Source: Paracoccaceae bacterium (GTDB lineage Bacteria > Pseudomonadota > Alphaproteobacteria > Rhodobacterales > Rhodobacteraceae). From it: a stretch of 64,000 nt of DNA. The number at the start of each line of letters is the position of its first letter. The stretch's first letter is position 1. The translations under genes were made by a program, and so were the position numbers. This document shows, in pieces, positions 17,123 to 26,581 of the stretch. The notes beneath the pieces were generated by a model that did not search any database, was not told the DNA's origin, and was given only the letters and a program-made list of their open reading frames with translations. The stretch covers positions 62,001-126,000 of the forward strand of contig JALUYI010000018.1 of NCBI GenBank assembly GCA_027013095.1, in the 5' to 3' direction.

Positions 17123-17914
17123 CTATTGGTCCCAGTCGGGGTCGCGCTTTTCCAGAAACGCGGCAATGCCTTCTTCGGTGTCGCGATAAAGCATGTTCTC
17201 GACGATCACCTCGCTGGTGTGGGCATAAGCCTCGCTCAGCGGCATCTCCAGCTGCTCATAAAAGGCGCGCTTGCCGATCTTCACCGCCGCTCCCAGCTTG
17301 GCGGCGACCGTTTCGGCCAGTTCGCGCGCGCTGTCGCCCAAGGCCTCGTCGGCCACCACCCTGTTCACCAGCCCCAGCTCTTGGGCGCGCTCGGCCGAAA
17401 TGAACCGGCCCGTGGTCAGCATCTCAAAGGCCTGCTTGCGCGGAATATTGCGGCTCAGAGCCACCATCGGCGTTGAGCAGAACAGACCAATATTGACCCC
17501 GTTCACGCCAAACCGCGTTCCTTCGGCGGCCACCGCCATGTCGCAGCTGGCCACCAGCTGGCAGCCGGCGGCGGTGGCGATCCCGTGCACTTGGGCGATT
17601 ACCGGTTGGGGCAGGCGTGGCAGGGTCGTCATCAGCGCCGAGCAGCGGGCAAAGAGGTCCTGAAAATACTCGCGTCCGGCGTCCTCGGCCTGCCGACCCT
17701 GGGTCATCTCTTTCAGGTCGTGGCCGGCACAAAATACCTTGCCTGCGCCGCGCAGGATGACGGCCCGAATCCCGCGATCCCCGGCCAGCGCATCCAGCTC
17801 GGCCTGAAGCGCGGCGATCATCGCATCCGACAGCGCGTTCAGATTTGACGGGCTGTTCATGGTTAGCGTTGCCACCGCCCCGTGGTCTGTGCGCAAAAGA
17901 ATTGAATCGCTCAT
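17123..17914 (-). CDS. Enoyl-CoA hydratase/isomerase family protein
   Basis: A 263-aa crotonase-fold protein. The oxyanion-hole segments are visible as VFCAGHDLKEM near residue 60 and HGIATAAGCQLVASCDMAVA near 110. The usual catalytic Glu of enoyl-CoA hydratase is not obvious, and the overall pattern resembles the ECHDC3-like subgroup (RFGVNGVNIGLFCSTPMVAL). Substrate not assignable. ATG 17914 has AAGGGAA upstream. It stands divergent from the thioesterase gene, 80 bp away. Confidence 0.82.
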   Translation of the reverse strand: MSDSILLRTDHGAVATLTMNSPSNLNALSDAMIAALQAELDALAGDRGIRAVILRGAGKVFCAGHDLKEMTQGRQAEDAGREYFQDLFARCSALMTTLPRLPQPVIAQVHGIATAAGCQLVASCDMAVAAEGTRFGVNGVNIGLFCSTPMVALSRNIPRKQAFEMLTTGRFISAERAQELGLVNRVVADEALGDSARELAETVAAKLGAAVKIGKRAFYEQLEMPLSEAYAHTSEVIVENMLYRDTEEGIAAFLEKRDPDWDQ

Positions 17915-17994
17915 GGTAAAATTTCCCTTGTATCCGGCTGAGAGCGCCGCAAGTCTAGCAAGGGTATCGGCGGGGACAAGGGAAAAGGCCAAAG

Positions 17995-18414
17995 ATGAAA
18001 CCAGTGATGAGCATCGACGCATTGCACCGCCTGATGGAGCGCGAGTTTCCGCAGGTCGGCGAGCAATTCGTAATTACCGAGATCCGCGCGGATGGTCTTT
18101 GCTTGCGGATGCGGATTGACGACAGCCACCTGCGCCCCGGAGGCACGGTCTCGGGGCCCAGCATGTTTGCCCTTGCCGATTGCGCCTTTTATCTGGCCAC
18201 ATTGGCAATGATCGGGCCCGAGGCGCTGACTGTCACCACCAACTGCGCGATCGATTTCATGCGCAAGCCGCCGCCTGGAGATCTGCTTGGCGAGGCACGC
18301 ATCCTGAAACTGGGCCAAAGCCTGAGCGTTGGCGATGTGATCATCCACGGCCTTGACGATCCACGACCTCTGGCGCGGGCCAGTCTGACCTATTCGATCC
18401 CGCCGCGGCGATAA
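17995..18414 (+). CDS. PaaI-type hot-dog thioesterase
   Basis: A 139-aa thioesterase-superfamily protein. The signature LRPGGTVSGPSMFALADCAFY near residues 45-65 matches the PaaI/4HBT family, where the Asp of LAD is catalytic. It probably hydrolyses an acyl-CoA or aryl-CoA. ATG 17995 follows AGGCCAAAG; another Met four codons on is possible. Divergent from the enoyl-CoA hydratase gene, which might share regulation. Confidence 0.78.
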   Translation: MKPVMSIDALHRLMEREFPQVGEQFVITEIRADGLCLRMRIDDSHLRPGGTVSGPSMFALADCAFYLATLAMIGPEALTVTTNCAIDFMRKPPPGDLLGEARILKLGQSLSVGDVIIHGLDDPRPLARASLTYSIPPRR

Positions 18415-18421
18415 TTTGTGG

Positions 18422-18435
18422 GGTATTATAATACC
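18422..18435. promoter_or_regulatory. 14-bp perfect palindrome upstream of rplM
   Basis: GGTATTATAATACC lies just after the thioesterase stop and 140 bp before rplM. It is AT-rich and perfectly palindromic, so it could be an operator or the stem of a weak terminator. No T-run follows. Confidence 0.3.
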
Positions 18436-18574
18436 TAATTTATAACATGTTGATTTTGCGGTAATAATCTCGCAAGACACCTCTTGACCCGGCGTCATTT
18501 TTCTCTAAAACCCGCCTATCAGTTGACCGGTGGCCGGGATATGCCGCCAATTCCAAACCCGAAACGGTGAAAAC

Positions 18575-19039
18575 ATGAAAACCTTTACAGCAACACCTGC
18601 TGATATTGACAAGAAATGGATCCTGATCGATGCCGAGGGCGTTGTTCTGGGGCGTCTTGCCTCTATCGTGGCGATGCGTCTGCGTGGCAAACACAAGGCC
18701 ACCTTCACGCCCCATATGGACATGGGTGACAACGTCATCATAATCAACGCCGACAAGGTGCAGATGACCGGCAAAAAGCGCAGCGACAAGATCTATTACT
18801 GGCACACCGGCCATCCGGGCGGCATCAAACAGCGCACGGCGGGCCAGATTCTCGAGGGCAAGTTCCCCGAGCGCGTGGTGGTCAAGGCCGTGCAGCGGAT
18901 GCTGCCGGGTGGTCCCCTCAGCCGGAAACAGATGACCAATCTGCGTGTCTATGCCGGCGCCAGCCATCCGCACGAGGCCCAGAATCCCGAGGTTCTGGAC
19001 GTTAAATCGATGAATCCGAAAAACACGCGGAGCGCCTGA
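18575..19039 (+). CDS. rplM: 50S ribosomal protein L13
   Basis: A 154-aa L13 protein with the diagnostic [40 protein letters not shown] and [12 protein letters not shown] segments. L13 binds 23S rRNA early in assembly of the large subunit. ATG 18575 matches the family; the upstream frame has no support. rpsI begins three bases after the stop, the standard bacterial pairing. Confidence 0.98.
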   Translation: MKTFTATPADIDKKWILIDAEGVVLGRLASIVAMRLRGKHKATFTPHMDMGDNVIIINADKVQMTGKKRSDKIYYWHTGHPGGIKQRTAGQILEGKFPERVVVKAVQRMLPGGPLSRKQMTNLRVYAGASHPHEAQNPEVLDVKSMNPKNTRSA

Positions 19040-19041
19040 AC

Positions 19042-19527
19042 ATGAGCGATCAAATCAATTCTCTGGAAGAGCTGTCGGCCGTCGTCGAAGAGGTCACCCT
19101 GGTCGAAACCGCCGCCCCGCGTGAGCCTGTGCGCGATGAGCTGGGGCGCTCCTATGCCACCGGCAAGCGCAAGGATGCCGTGGCACGGGTCTGGATCCGC
19201 CCCGGCTCGGGCAAGGTCACCGTAAACGGACGCGAGATGGAAAAATATTTCGCCCGCCCGGTGCTGCAGATGGTTCTGCGTCAGGCGTTCGAGGTTGCCG
19301 GTGTGACTGGCGAGTTCGACGTGATCGCCACCGTCAAGGGGGGCGGCCTGTCGGGTCAGGCCGGTGCGGTCAAGCACGGCATCTCCAAGGCGCTGCAGCT
19401 TTATGAACCCAGCCTCAGGGCACCGCTGAAGGCGGCTGGCTTTTTGACCCGCGACTCGCGAGTGGTCGAGCGCAAGAAATACGGCAAGCGCAAGGCTCGC
19501 CGGAGCTTCCAGTTCTCCAAACGCTAG
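19042..19527 (+). CDS. rpsI: 30S ribosomal protein S9
   Basis: A 161-aa S9 protein. The core starts at [15 protein letters not shown] near residue 38 and ends in the basic tail [17 protein letters not shown] that reaches the P-site tRNA. The acidic N-terminal extension of about 35 residues is usual in alphaproteobacteria. A UUCG-loop terminator lies 88 bp after the stop. Confidence 0.98.
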   Translation: MSDQINSLEELSAVVEEVTLVETAAPREPVRDELGRSYATGKRKDAVARVWIRPGSGKVTVNGREMEKYFARPVLQMVLRQAFEVAGVTGEFDVIATVKGGGLSGQAGAVKHGISKALQLYEPSLRAPLKAAGFLTRDSRVVERKKYGKRKARRSFQFSKR

Positions 19528-19615
19528 AGCTCTGGAAAGCACGGCGCGCAAGGGCAGAAAGCGGTTGTTACACCGCGCCTGCAACATGCAGCGCCTGAAA
19601 GTCGAACGGAATTGC

Positions 19616-19647
19616 AAAAAGGGCGGGCCTTCGGGTCGGCCCTTTTT
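19616..19647 (+). terminator. Rho-independent terminator of rplM-rpsI
   Basis: AAAAAGGGCGGGCC, a TTCG tetraloop and GGTCGGCCCTTTTT form a 14-pair stem with one mismatch and one G-T pair, ending in five Ts. Confidence 0.92.
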
Positions 19648-19759
19648 CGCTGCGCGCTGCGGCGTGTCATCACAATATCCCCGTTCCAACTGGATTTTCC
19701 ACCATCGTTGCTCTATGGGCTGTGTTACAGAACTGACACAATCTTGCAGAACCGGGTGA

Positions 19760-20629
19760 ATGATGAGGATGGGCAGGCACTTTTCCGCAACACGGGAGAT
19801 TTCCTACGCGATTACGGCCCGGACAAGGCGGGGTCGTCTGTTGATCCGCACGGTCGAAAACGCAACCGGTCGCCTGAAATTGATCCGCCGCGCCCGGGGA
19901 TATGACCGCGAGATCGCCGCAGGGCGAAATTTCTGGGATGTGGTGCCCGAACGCTATCGGCTGAGCCTTGAAATCATCTCGGGGTCGCTGGACAATATTC
20001 CCAGAACCGGGCCGGTGGTGGTGCTGGCCAACCACCCCTACGGCATTCTCGACGGCTTGATGCTGGGGCAGATCATGTCGCGCACGCGCGGCGATTTCCG
20101 CATCCTTGCGCACAAGGTTTTTTCCAAGGCCGAGGACATAAACGACGTGATCCTGCCGATCAGCTTTGACGAAACGCGTGAGGCGATGGCGTTGAACCTG
20201 AACACCCGCAAGCAGGCGCTGACATATCTGAAGGCGGGGGGGGCGGTTGGTGTTTTCCCCGGCGGTTCGGTCTCGTCTCCGCGACGGATGTTCGGCTTTC
20301 CCATGGACCCGGCGTGGCGCACGTTCACCGCAAAGATGATCGCAAAATCCAACGCCGTCGTGGTCCCGGTGTTTTTTGAGGGGCACAACTCGCGCCGGTT
20401 TCATTTCTTTGGCCGTGTCAACAAGACCCTGCGCACGGCTTTGCTGATCAGCGAATTCAAGCGCCGCACCAACCGCCCGGTTCGGGTGGCCATCGGAAAG
20501 CCGCTGGATCGAGACACCCTTGACGCCTACGCCAAGGACCCCACAGCGATGATGGACTTTTTGCGCCGCCAGACCTATGGTCTGTCACCCAAGCCGGTCA
20601 ATCTCGACGAATACGGGCGCGACTTTTGA
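19760..20629 (+). CDS. Lysophospholipid acyltransferase family protein (PlsC-like)
   Basis: A 289-aa protein of the glycerophosphate/lysophospholipid acyltransferase superfamily. The catalytic His-Asp motif appears as NHPYGILDG near residue 93, the glycine-rich substrate motif as GVFPGGSVSSP near residue 168, and VVVPVFFEGHNSRRFH near 200. The H-x5-D spacing and lack of a long membrane anchor resemble the branch near ornithine-lipid and haemolysin-type acyltransferases rather than housekeeping PlsC. Its lipid substrate is not known. Two adjacent ATG codons at 19760 and 19763 are both possible starts. Confidence 0.8.
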   Translation: MMRMGRHFSATREISYAITARTRRGRLLIRTVENATGRLKLIRRARGYDREIAAGRNFWDVVPERYRLSLEIISGSLDNIPRTGPVVVLANHPYGILDGLMLGQIMSRTRGDFRILAHKVFSKAEDINDVILPISFDETREAMALNLNTRKQALTYLKAGGAVGVFPGGSVSSPRRMFGFPMDPAWRTFTAKMIAKSNAVVVPVFFEGHNSRRFHFFGRVNKTLRTALLISEFKRRTNRPVRVAIGKPLDRDTLDAYAKDPTAMMDFLRRQTYGLSPKPVNLDEYGRDF

Positions 20630-20747
20630 CGCATGTTGCGAAAAAGGCAGAGACCGGAGTTTCGCGCAAAAGACATGCAGGGTCATGGCCGAGAGGGGCT
20701 GCGCGTGAATATCAACGAAGGCGGTGCCCCCCGGGGGCGGAGGACAT

Positions 20748-21560
20748 ATGGCAGTCGGTATCTTTGACAGCGGTCTGGGCGGTCTGACGGTTTACCGCGA
20801 GGTGCACGATTTGTTGCCGGATCTGCCGCTGGTCTATTTCGGTGACAACGCCCACGCCCCCTACGGGGTGCGGGACGCGGATGACATTTATGAGCTGACC
20901 TGCCAAGGTGTTTCGCGCCTGTTTGAGGCGGGCTGCGATCTGGTCATTCTGGCCTGCAACACGGCCTCGGCGGCGGCGCTCAGGCGGATGCAGGAAAACT
21001 GGGTGCCGCCGGACAAGCGGGTTCTGGGGGTGTTCGTCCCCTTGATCGAGGCGCTGACCGAGCGGACCTGGGGCGACAACTCGGCCCCGCGCGAGGTGGA
21101 CGTGAAACATGTTGCGCTGTTTGCCACCCCCTCGACGGTGGCCAGCCGCGCCTTTCAGCGCGAGTTGTCTTTTCGCGCTATCGGGGTCGATGTCGAGGCG
21201 CAGCCCTGCGGCGGTCTGGTGGACGCGCTGGAGGTGGGGGATCTTATTCTGGCCGAGGCCCTTGTGCGCAGCCATGTGGATGCGTTGAAGCGGCGGATGC
21301 CGCATCCCGAAGCGGCGGTTCTGGGCTGCACCCATTACCCGCTGATGGCCGAGGCCTTTGCCGCGGCGCTGGGGCCGGACGTGCGCATTTTTTCGCAAGG
21401 CAAGCTGGTCGCAAAAAGCCTTGACGATTACCTGATGCGCCATCCCGACATGCGGGGCAAGGGTCAGACGTCGGGGTTCCTGACCACCGGAAATCCGCGC
21501 GTGGTTTCAGATCAGGCCACCCGCTTTCTGCATCGCGAAATCGTCTTTCAGGCAGCGTGA
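20748..21560 (+). CDS. murI: Glutamate racemase
   Basis: A 270-aa enzyme that makes D-glutamate for peptidoglycan. The N-terminal [13 protein letters not shown], the first catalytic cysteine in [12 protein letters not shown] and the second in [14 protein letters not shown] are all in place, as is [14 protein letters not shown] 20748 has a good GGAGG site. It is a single gene, followed by argC. Confidence 0.93.
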   Translation: MAVGIFDSGLGGLTVYREVHDLLPDLPLVYFGDNAHAPYGVRDADDIYELTCQGVSRLFEAGCDLVILACNTASAAALRRMQENWVPPDKRVLGVFVPLIEALTERTWGDNSAPREVDVKHVALFATPSTVASRAFQRELSFRAIGVDVEAQPCGGLVDALEVGDLILAEALVRSHVDALKRRMPHPEAAVLGCTHYPLMAEAFAAALGPDVRIFSQGKLVAKSLDDYLMRHPDMRGKGQTSGFLTTGNPRVVSDQATRFLHREIVFQAA

Positions 21561-21689
21561 ATTCACCGGCAAGCTCACCAGCGCTGGAGGGTAAAGATGG
21601 CCCTTGGAGGGCGTGACAGCAGAGGCAATTGAAAGGGCCGTGGAAATGGCCTATGTGCTGCCCTGACTACAGTGATCGAAAGCAGGGCC

Positions 21690-22721
21690 ATGACGGCAGC
21701 AAAGAAAATCGCAATCCTAGGGGCGTCTGGCTATACGGGGGCCGAGCTGATCCGCCTGATCGCGACTCATCCGGCAATGGAGATCGTCGCCCTGACCGCC
21801 GACCGCAAGGCCGGTCAGGAAGTTGCGGCGGTATTTGCACATTTGCGCCACCTCGATCTGCCGACCCTGTGCCGGATCGAGGACGTGGATTTCAGCGCCG
21901 TCGATCTGGCCTTTTGCGCGATGCCCCACGGGGTGACGCATGGCTTGGCGAAAACCCTTCCGGAAACGGTAAAGCTGGTGGACCTGTCGGCCGATTTTCG
22001 CCTGCGTGACGGTGCGGCCTATCGTCATTGGTACGGGCGCCCGCACAGCGCCATGGACATTCAGCCGACGGTCGCCTTTGGTCTGCCCGAGCATTACCGC
22101 GCCGAAATTGCCGGCGCCCGGATCACTGCCAATACGGGGTGTTATGTGGCGACCTCGCTTCTGGCCTTGATCCCGCCCCTGAAAGCGGGAGTTCTGGCCC
22201 CGGATCCCATCGTGATCGACGCCAAATCCGGCGCCTCGGGGGCCGGGCGCGGCCTGCAGGAGGGGATGTTGTTTGCCGAGGTCAACGAAGGGTTCTCCGC
22301 CTATGGGGTCGCCCATCATCGGCATATGGGCGAACTGGATCAAGAGCTGAGCCTTGCAGCCGGGCAGCCGGTCGTCGCCAGTTTCACGCCGCATCTGGTG
22401 CCAATGAACCGGGGCATGATGGCGACGATTTATGCGCGCGCAGAGGCCGACGCGGTGCACCGGGCGCTGCTGGAGGCCTATCGTGACGAGCCCTTTGTGC
22501 AGGTGCTGGCGCTTGGTGAGACCCCGGCGACGCGCCATGTCCGGGGCTCGAACCAGTGTCATATCGGCGTCGTTGCCGACCGGCAGGATGGGCGGGTCAT
22601 TCTGGTTTCGGTTCTCGACAATCTGGTCAAGGGCGCCTCGGGGCAGGCCGTTCAGATTGCCAATATCATGCTGGGGCTGGACGAAACCTCCGGCCTGATG
22701 CTGGCCCCGGTTTTCCCCTGA
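21690..22721 (+). CDS. argC: N-acetyl-gamma-glutamyl-phosphate reductase
   Basis: A 343-aa NADPH-dependent reductase of arginine biosynthesis. The nucleotide motif IAILGASGYTGAELIRL, the catalytic cysteine in ANTGCYVATS, and the VAHHRHMGELDQEL and GSNQCHIG segments are all diagnostic of type 1 ArgC. ATG 21690 is used; an in-frame GTG six codons upstream is possible. ccmE follows 12 bp after the stop. Confidence 0.95.
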   Translation: MTAAKKIAILGASGYTGAELIRLIATHPAMEIVALTADRKAGQEVAAVFAHLRHLDLPTLCRIEDVDFSAVDLAFCAMPHGVTHGLAKTLPETVKLVDLSADFRLRDGAAYRHWYGRPHSAMDIQPTVAFGLPEHYRAEIAGARITANTGCYVATSLLALIPPLKAGVLAPDPIVIDAKSGASGAGRGLQEGMLFAEVNEGFSAYGVAHHRHMGELDQELSLAAGQPVVASFTPHLVPMNRGMMATIYARAEADAVHRALLEAYRDEPFVQVLALGETPATRHVRGSNQCHIGVVADRQDGRVILVSVLDNLVKGASGQAVQIANIMLGLDETSGLMLAPVFP

Positions 22722-22733
22722 AGGAGCAAGAAA

Positions 22734-23186
22734 ATGGCAGTTGGTGGACTAAAGAAGAAGCGGCGAATTCAGCTGATCATTGCCGCCTTTGTGTTTCTGG
22801 CCGGCGCGACCACTCTGGTGGGATATGCCCTGCGGGACGGGATCAGCTATTTTCGCAGTCCCAGTCAGGTTGTTGCCAACCCACCGGGGCCAAACGAGGT
22901 TTTTCGCATTGGCGGGCTGGTGGAAAAAGGCAGCCTGAAGCGGGGCGAGGGCAAGACCATCACCTTTCGGGTCACCGATGGAGGGGCCTCGGTTCCGGCG
23001 CGCTATACCGGCATCCTGCCGGACCTGTTCAAGGAGGGTAAAGGCGTTGTTGCCACCGGAAAGTTTGTGAACAACACCTTCCAAGCTACGGAAATCCTTG
23101 CAAAACATGACGAAAACTACATGCCCAAAGAGGTCGTGGACGCGCTGAAAAAGCAAGGCGTCTATGTCCCACCGAACGGTAAGTAA
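22734..23186 (+). CDS. ccmE: Cytochrome c maturation haem chaperone CcmE
   Basis: A 150-aa membrane-anchored periplasmic haem chaperone. One N-terminal span (residues about 12-32) precedes the OB-fold domain. The haem-binding His is His125 and Tyr129 follows in LAKHDENYMPKE, matching His130 and Tyr134 of E. coli. It takes haem from CcmC and hands it to the CcmF/H lyase. A lysozyme-holin pair separates it from ccmF. The many c-type cytochromes here (SHP, DHC) depend on this system. Confidence 0.97.
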   Translation: MAVGGLKKKRRIQLIIAAFVFLAGATTLVGYALRDGISYFRSPSQVVANPPGPNEVFRIGGLVEKGSLKRGEGKTITFRVTDGGASVPARYTGILPDLFKEGKGVVATGKFVNNTFQATEILAKHDENYMPKEVVDALKKQGVYVPPNGK

Positions 23187-23249
23187 AGGCTTTCTTTACC
23201 ACTATTGCGCAGCCTTGGGACAGGTTTGATCCCCGAGAAAAGGTGCGCC

Positions 23250-23864
23250 ATGCAGGAAGATGTCAGGCAGATTGCCGAGCAAATCGTCGCCCGTGAGGGC
23301 GGGTTTTCCAATGATCCCGCCGATCCCGGCGGTCCGACCAATCATGGTGTGACGCTGGCCACCCTCAGGCGGCTGGGGCTGGACGGGAATGGCGATGGTC
23401 AGGTGGATTTGCGCGATCTCAGAAATCTAAGCCAGAGCGACGCGGTCGATATTTTCGTCCGCCATTATTTCAAGGCACCGGGGATTGATGCGCTGCCCCA
23501 ACCGCTGCACCCCTCGGTTTTCGACATGTATGTCAACGCGGGCAGCAATGCGGTCCGGATTCTGCAGAAACTGCTGGTCGAAATGGGCCTGCGTGCCGCT
23601 GTTGACGGGGTGATCGGTCCACAGACGCGCGCCGCGGCCCGCGCGGCCCTCAGACTGGCGCCGGATCATCTGGTGGACGCCTACGGGATTGCCCGGCGGA
23701 ATTATTATTATCACCTTGGCGACCTGCACCGGCGATTGCGCAAATTCGTCTGCCGACGAGACGGCGGCAAGGGAGGGTGGATCCTGCGCGCCGAGAGTTT
23801 CATCTCGCCGCGATTTCATCTTAGCGATGCCGAGCACCGGGCACGGGTGGCGGCATGGGGATGA
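23250..23864 (+). CDS. GH108-family endolysin, GTA lysis type
   Basis: A 204-aa peptidoglycan hydrolase. The N-terminal catalytic signature AREGGFSNDPADPGGPTNHG is that of glycoside hydrolase family 108, with the catalytic Glu in REGG; a C-terminal peptidoglycan-binding region (VDGVIGPQTRAAAR) follows. In Rhodobacter capsulatus an equivalent endolysin beside a 3TM holin frees gene transfer agent particles. There is no signal peptide, consistent with release through a holin. ATG 23250 has GAGAAAAGG upstream. It overlaps the holin gene by ten bases and sits between ccmE and ccmF. Some other lysozyme role is possible, but no phage genes are nearby. Confidence 0.88.
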   Translation: MQEDVRQIAEQIVAREGGFSNDPADPGGPTNHGVTLATLRRLGLDGNGDGQVDLRDLRNLSQSDAVDIFVRHYFKAPGIDALPQPLHPSVFDMYVNAGSNAVRILQKLLVEMGLRAAVDGVIGPQTRAAARAALRLAPDHLVDAYGIARRNYYYHLGDLHRRLRKFVCRRDGGKGGWILRAESFISPRFHLSDAEHRARVAAWG

Positions 23865-24379
23865 TTGCAAGAATGCTGGGCGCCTCACGTGCCGCGGGTC
23901 AGATCGGGGCTGCCGTCGCCCAAGTCTCGGAGGTGTTCAGGCCCAATGCAACGCGCCGGATGGCGCTGGACAACAAGGCCTATCTGGCGGCGCTGGACCA
24001 ATACGGGCAGGAATATCGTCAGGCGACATCGGGCCGCTTTGATCAGCTTATGAACGGCGTGAACCGGCTGCCGCGCCCGGCGCTGGCGCTGGGAACGATC
24101 GGGCTGTTTGTCTATGCGATGGTGGCGCCGCAGTCATTTTCCCTGCGCATGCAAGGGCTGGCGCTGGTGCCGCAACCGCTGTGGTGGTTGCTGGGGGCGA
24201 TCGTGTCGTTTTATTTTGGCGCCCGCGAGATGTCCTATCGTCGGGCCGCGGCGGGGGCAAGCGGGGCAGGGGGCCCCATCCCGCTGATTTCGACAGGCGC
24301 GCGCGTGCAAAAGTCGCCCCCCCCCGCGCGCGACCGAAATGCTGCGCTTGACGAGTGGCAGGCGGGCAACGACCGCTGA
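23855..24379 (+). CDS. Three-TM holin family protein, GTA release type
   Basis: A 174-aa protein with a charged N-terminal half (residues 1-70), then hydrophobic stretches around 74-94 and 103-125 and a basic, flexible C terminus. Length and pattern fit the holin family described for gene transfer agent release (three-TM holin; the third span is weaker here). It overlaps the endolysin gene by ten bases, the typical two-gene lysis cassette. It would make inner-membrane holes so the endolysin can reach the wall. Confidence 0.78.
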   Translation: MGMIARMLGASRAAGQIGAAVAQVSEVFRPNATRRMALDNKAYLAALDQYGQEYRQATSGRFDQLMNGVNRLPRPALALGTIGLFVYAMVAPQSFSLRMQGLALVPQPLWWLLGAIVSFYFGAREMSYRRAAAGASGAGGPIPLISTGARVQKSPPPARDRNAALDEWQAGNDR

Positions 24380-24565
24380 AGGCAGGCGCTCTGTGCGGCT
24401 GCATGTCTGGGTGATGCGGCGGCCCATTCGGCCAACCTCTGCCGGGCGCGCCAGCCTGAGGCAATTGGCCCTAGGGCCCAGACCCCGATCACGCGCTTTG
24501 TTATTTGCGCCCTCTCGGCAATGCCCTATGATCCGGCATGTTCAAGCTGAGAGGGAGCGCGTGGC

Positions 24566-26581
24566 ATGACCGCAGAACTGGGCCATTTTTCACTGATTCT
24601 CGCCTTTATGGTGGCCATCGTGCAGATGATCATCCCGATGATCGGCGCGCAAAAGAACTGGCGCAACTGGATGGATGTCGCGGTGCCCGCGGCGCTGTCG
24701 CAATTCGTGCTGACGGGCTTTGCCTTTGCGGCGCTGATGTATGCCTTTGCGGTGTCGGATTTCTCGCTGCAGCTGGTGGTGACGAATTCGCACTCGACCA
24801 AGCCGATGCTTTACAAGCTGGCCGGAACATGGGGCAATCACGAGGGCTCGATGTTGCTCTGGGTGACGATTCTGGCGCTGTTCGGGGCACTGGTGGCGCT
24901 TTTTGGACGTAACCTGCCGCCGGCCTTGCGGGCGCGCGTGCTGTCCACACAGGCGGCCATCGGGGTTGCCTTTTATGCGTTCCTGTTGTTCACTTCCAAC
25001 CCCTTTATTCGCTTGGCTTTTCCGCCCTTTGACGGGCAGGGAATGAACCCGCTCTTGCAGGACCCGGGCCTCGCCTTTCATCCACCGTTTTTATATCTGG
25101 GCTATGTCGGCCTTTCGACCGCGTTCAGCTTTGCGGTGGCGGCGTTGATCGAGGGGCGGGTGGATGCCGCTTGGGCGCGCTGGGTGCGGCCCTGGACGCT
25201 GGCGGCGTGGATGTTTCTGACCATCGGCATCGCCATGGGCTCATGGTGGTCGTATTACGAATTGGGCTGGGGCGGCTGGTGGTTCTGGGACCCGGTCGAG
25301 AACGCCAGCTTCATGCCTTGGCTGATTGCGACGGCGTTGCTGCATTCCGCGATCGTTGTTGAAAAACGCGAGAGCCTTCGGACCTGGACGATCCTGCTGG
25401 CGATTCTGGCATTCTCGTTTTCGCTGATCGGCACCTTTATCGTCCGCTCGGGGGTGATCACCTCGGTACATGCCTTTGCCACGGATCCGAGCCGGGGCGT
25501 GTTTATTCTGGCGATTCTGTCGGTGGCCATCGGCGGCTCGCTGACGCTGTTTGCGGTTCGGGCCGGAACACTGAAATCAAAGGGCCTGTTCGGGATCGTC
25601 AGCCGCGAGAGCGGGCTGGTTCTGAACAACGTATTGCTGGTGGTGGCGACCTTTGTCGTCTTTGTCGGCACCATCTGGCCGCTGGTCTCGGAGGCCGCCT
25701 TTGGTCGCAAGCTGTCGGTCGGGGCGCCGTTTTTCGATCTGGCCTTTACCCCCTTCATGGTCATTCTGGCGCTAGCCCTGCCATTGGGGGCGTTGCTGCC
25801 CTGGAAGCGCGCCAACCTGCGCCGCGGTATGCGCCCGTTGTGGGGGGTGGCGGCGCTGTCTCTGGCGCTTGGGGCGCTGGTTCTGGTGATGCAGACCGGC
25901 ATGCGGATGCTGGCGCCTGTGGGTCTGGCGCTGGCGGCGTGGCTGGTTCTGGGGGCGCTGGTGGACACGGCGCAGCGGGTCAAGCTGGGCAAGGTGGCCC
26001 TTGGCGAGACGCTGAGGCGGCTCAAAAACCTGCCGCGCGCGGATTATGGCAAGCTGGTGGCGCACGCCGGGATGGGGGTGATCTTTTTTGGAATCTCGGC
26101 GGTAACAGCGTGGCAATCCGAGGTGATCCGGGTGGCCAAGCCGGGGGATATCTTTAGCATCTCGGGGCCACTGGCCACCTATCAGATCCGCTTTGACAGA
26201 GTGCGTGAGAATGTCCGCGGCCCGAATTATTTCTCAACCATGGGGGATTTTTCAGTGCTGAAGGACGGGCAGGTGCTGGCCCGGCTGCACCCCGAAAAGC
26301 GCCTCTATCCGGTGGCCGGGATGCCGACCACCGAGGCTGCGATTTCGGCGGGGCTGACCCATGACGTGTATCTGGTGATTGGCGACAAGCAGAAAAATGC
26401 CAACGGCTATGCGGTGCGTGCTTATGTAAAGCCGTTCGCGACATCGCTGTGGATCGGTGCCCTGATGCTGGCCTTTGGTGGTCTGCTCAGCCTGACTGAC
26501 CGGCGCTATCGTGTGGCGGCCGGCGCGGCGCGGCGGCGTCCTCTACGCGGGCCAAAAACTCCGCCGGCGGAGGTGATCTGA
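24566..26581 (+). CDS. ccmF: Haem lyase CcmF
   Basis: A 671-aa polytopic membrane protein, the core of the CcmF/H haem lyase. The tryptophan-rich WGGWWFWDPVENASFMPWL motif, which holds periplasmic haem near residue 233, and further histidines (HEGSMLLW, LAFHPPFLYLGY, GVITSVHAFA) are conserved. The last hydrophobic span is followed by a basic tail. Its stop is shared with the ATG of ccmH by one base, so the two are coupled. Confidence 0.96.
   Translation: MTAELGHFSLILAFMVAIVQMIIPMIGAQKNWRNWMDVAVPAALSQFVLTGFAFAALMYAFAVSDFSLQLVVTNSHSTKPMLYKLAGTWGNHEGSMLLWVTILALFGALVALFGRNLPPALRARVLSTQAAIGVAFYAFLLFTSNPFIRLAFPPFDGQGMNPLLQDPGLAFHPPFLYLGYVGLSTAFSFAVAALIEGRVDAAWARWVRPWTLAAWMFLTIGIAMGSWWSYYELGWGGWWFWDPVENASFMPWLIATALLHSAIVVEKRESLRTWTILLAILAFSFSLIGTFIVRSGVITSVHAFATDPSRGVFILAILSVAIGGSLTLFAVRAGTLKSKGLFGIVSRESGLVLNNVLLVVATFVVFVGTIWPLVSEAAFGRKLSVGAPFFDLAFTPFMVILALALPLGALLPWKRANLRRGMRPLWGVAALSLALGALVLVMQTGMRMLAPVGLALAAWLVLGALVDTAQRVKLGKVALGETLRRLKNLPRADYGKLVAHAGMGVIFFGISAVTAWQSEVIRVAKPGDIFSISGPLATYQIRFDRVRENVRGPNYFSTMGDFSVLKDGQVLARLHPEKRLYPVAGMPTTEAAISAGLTHDVYLVIGDKQKNANGYAVRAYVKPFATSLWIGALMLAFGGLLSLTDRRYRVAAGAARRRPLRGPKTPPAEVI

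Noticed and set aside
23250-24379. Prophage remnant
   Set aside because: Only a lysozyme-holin pair is present, with no integrase, terminase, tail or attachment site, and it is framed by core ccm genes.
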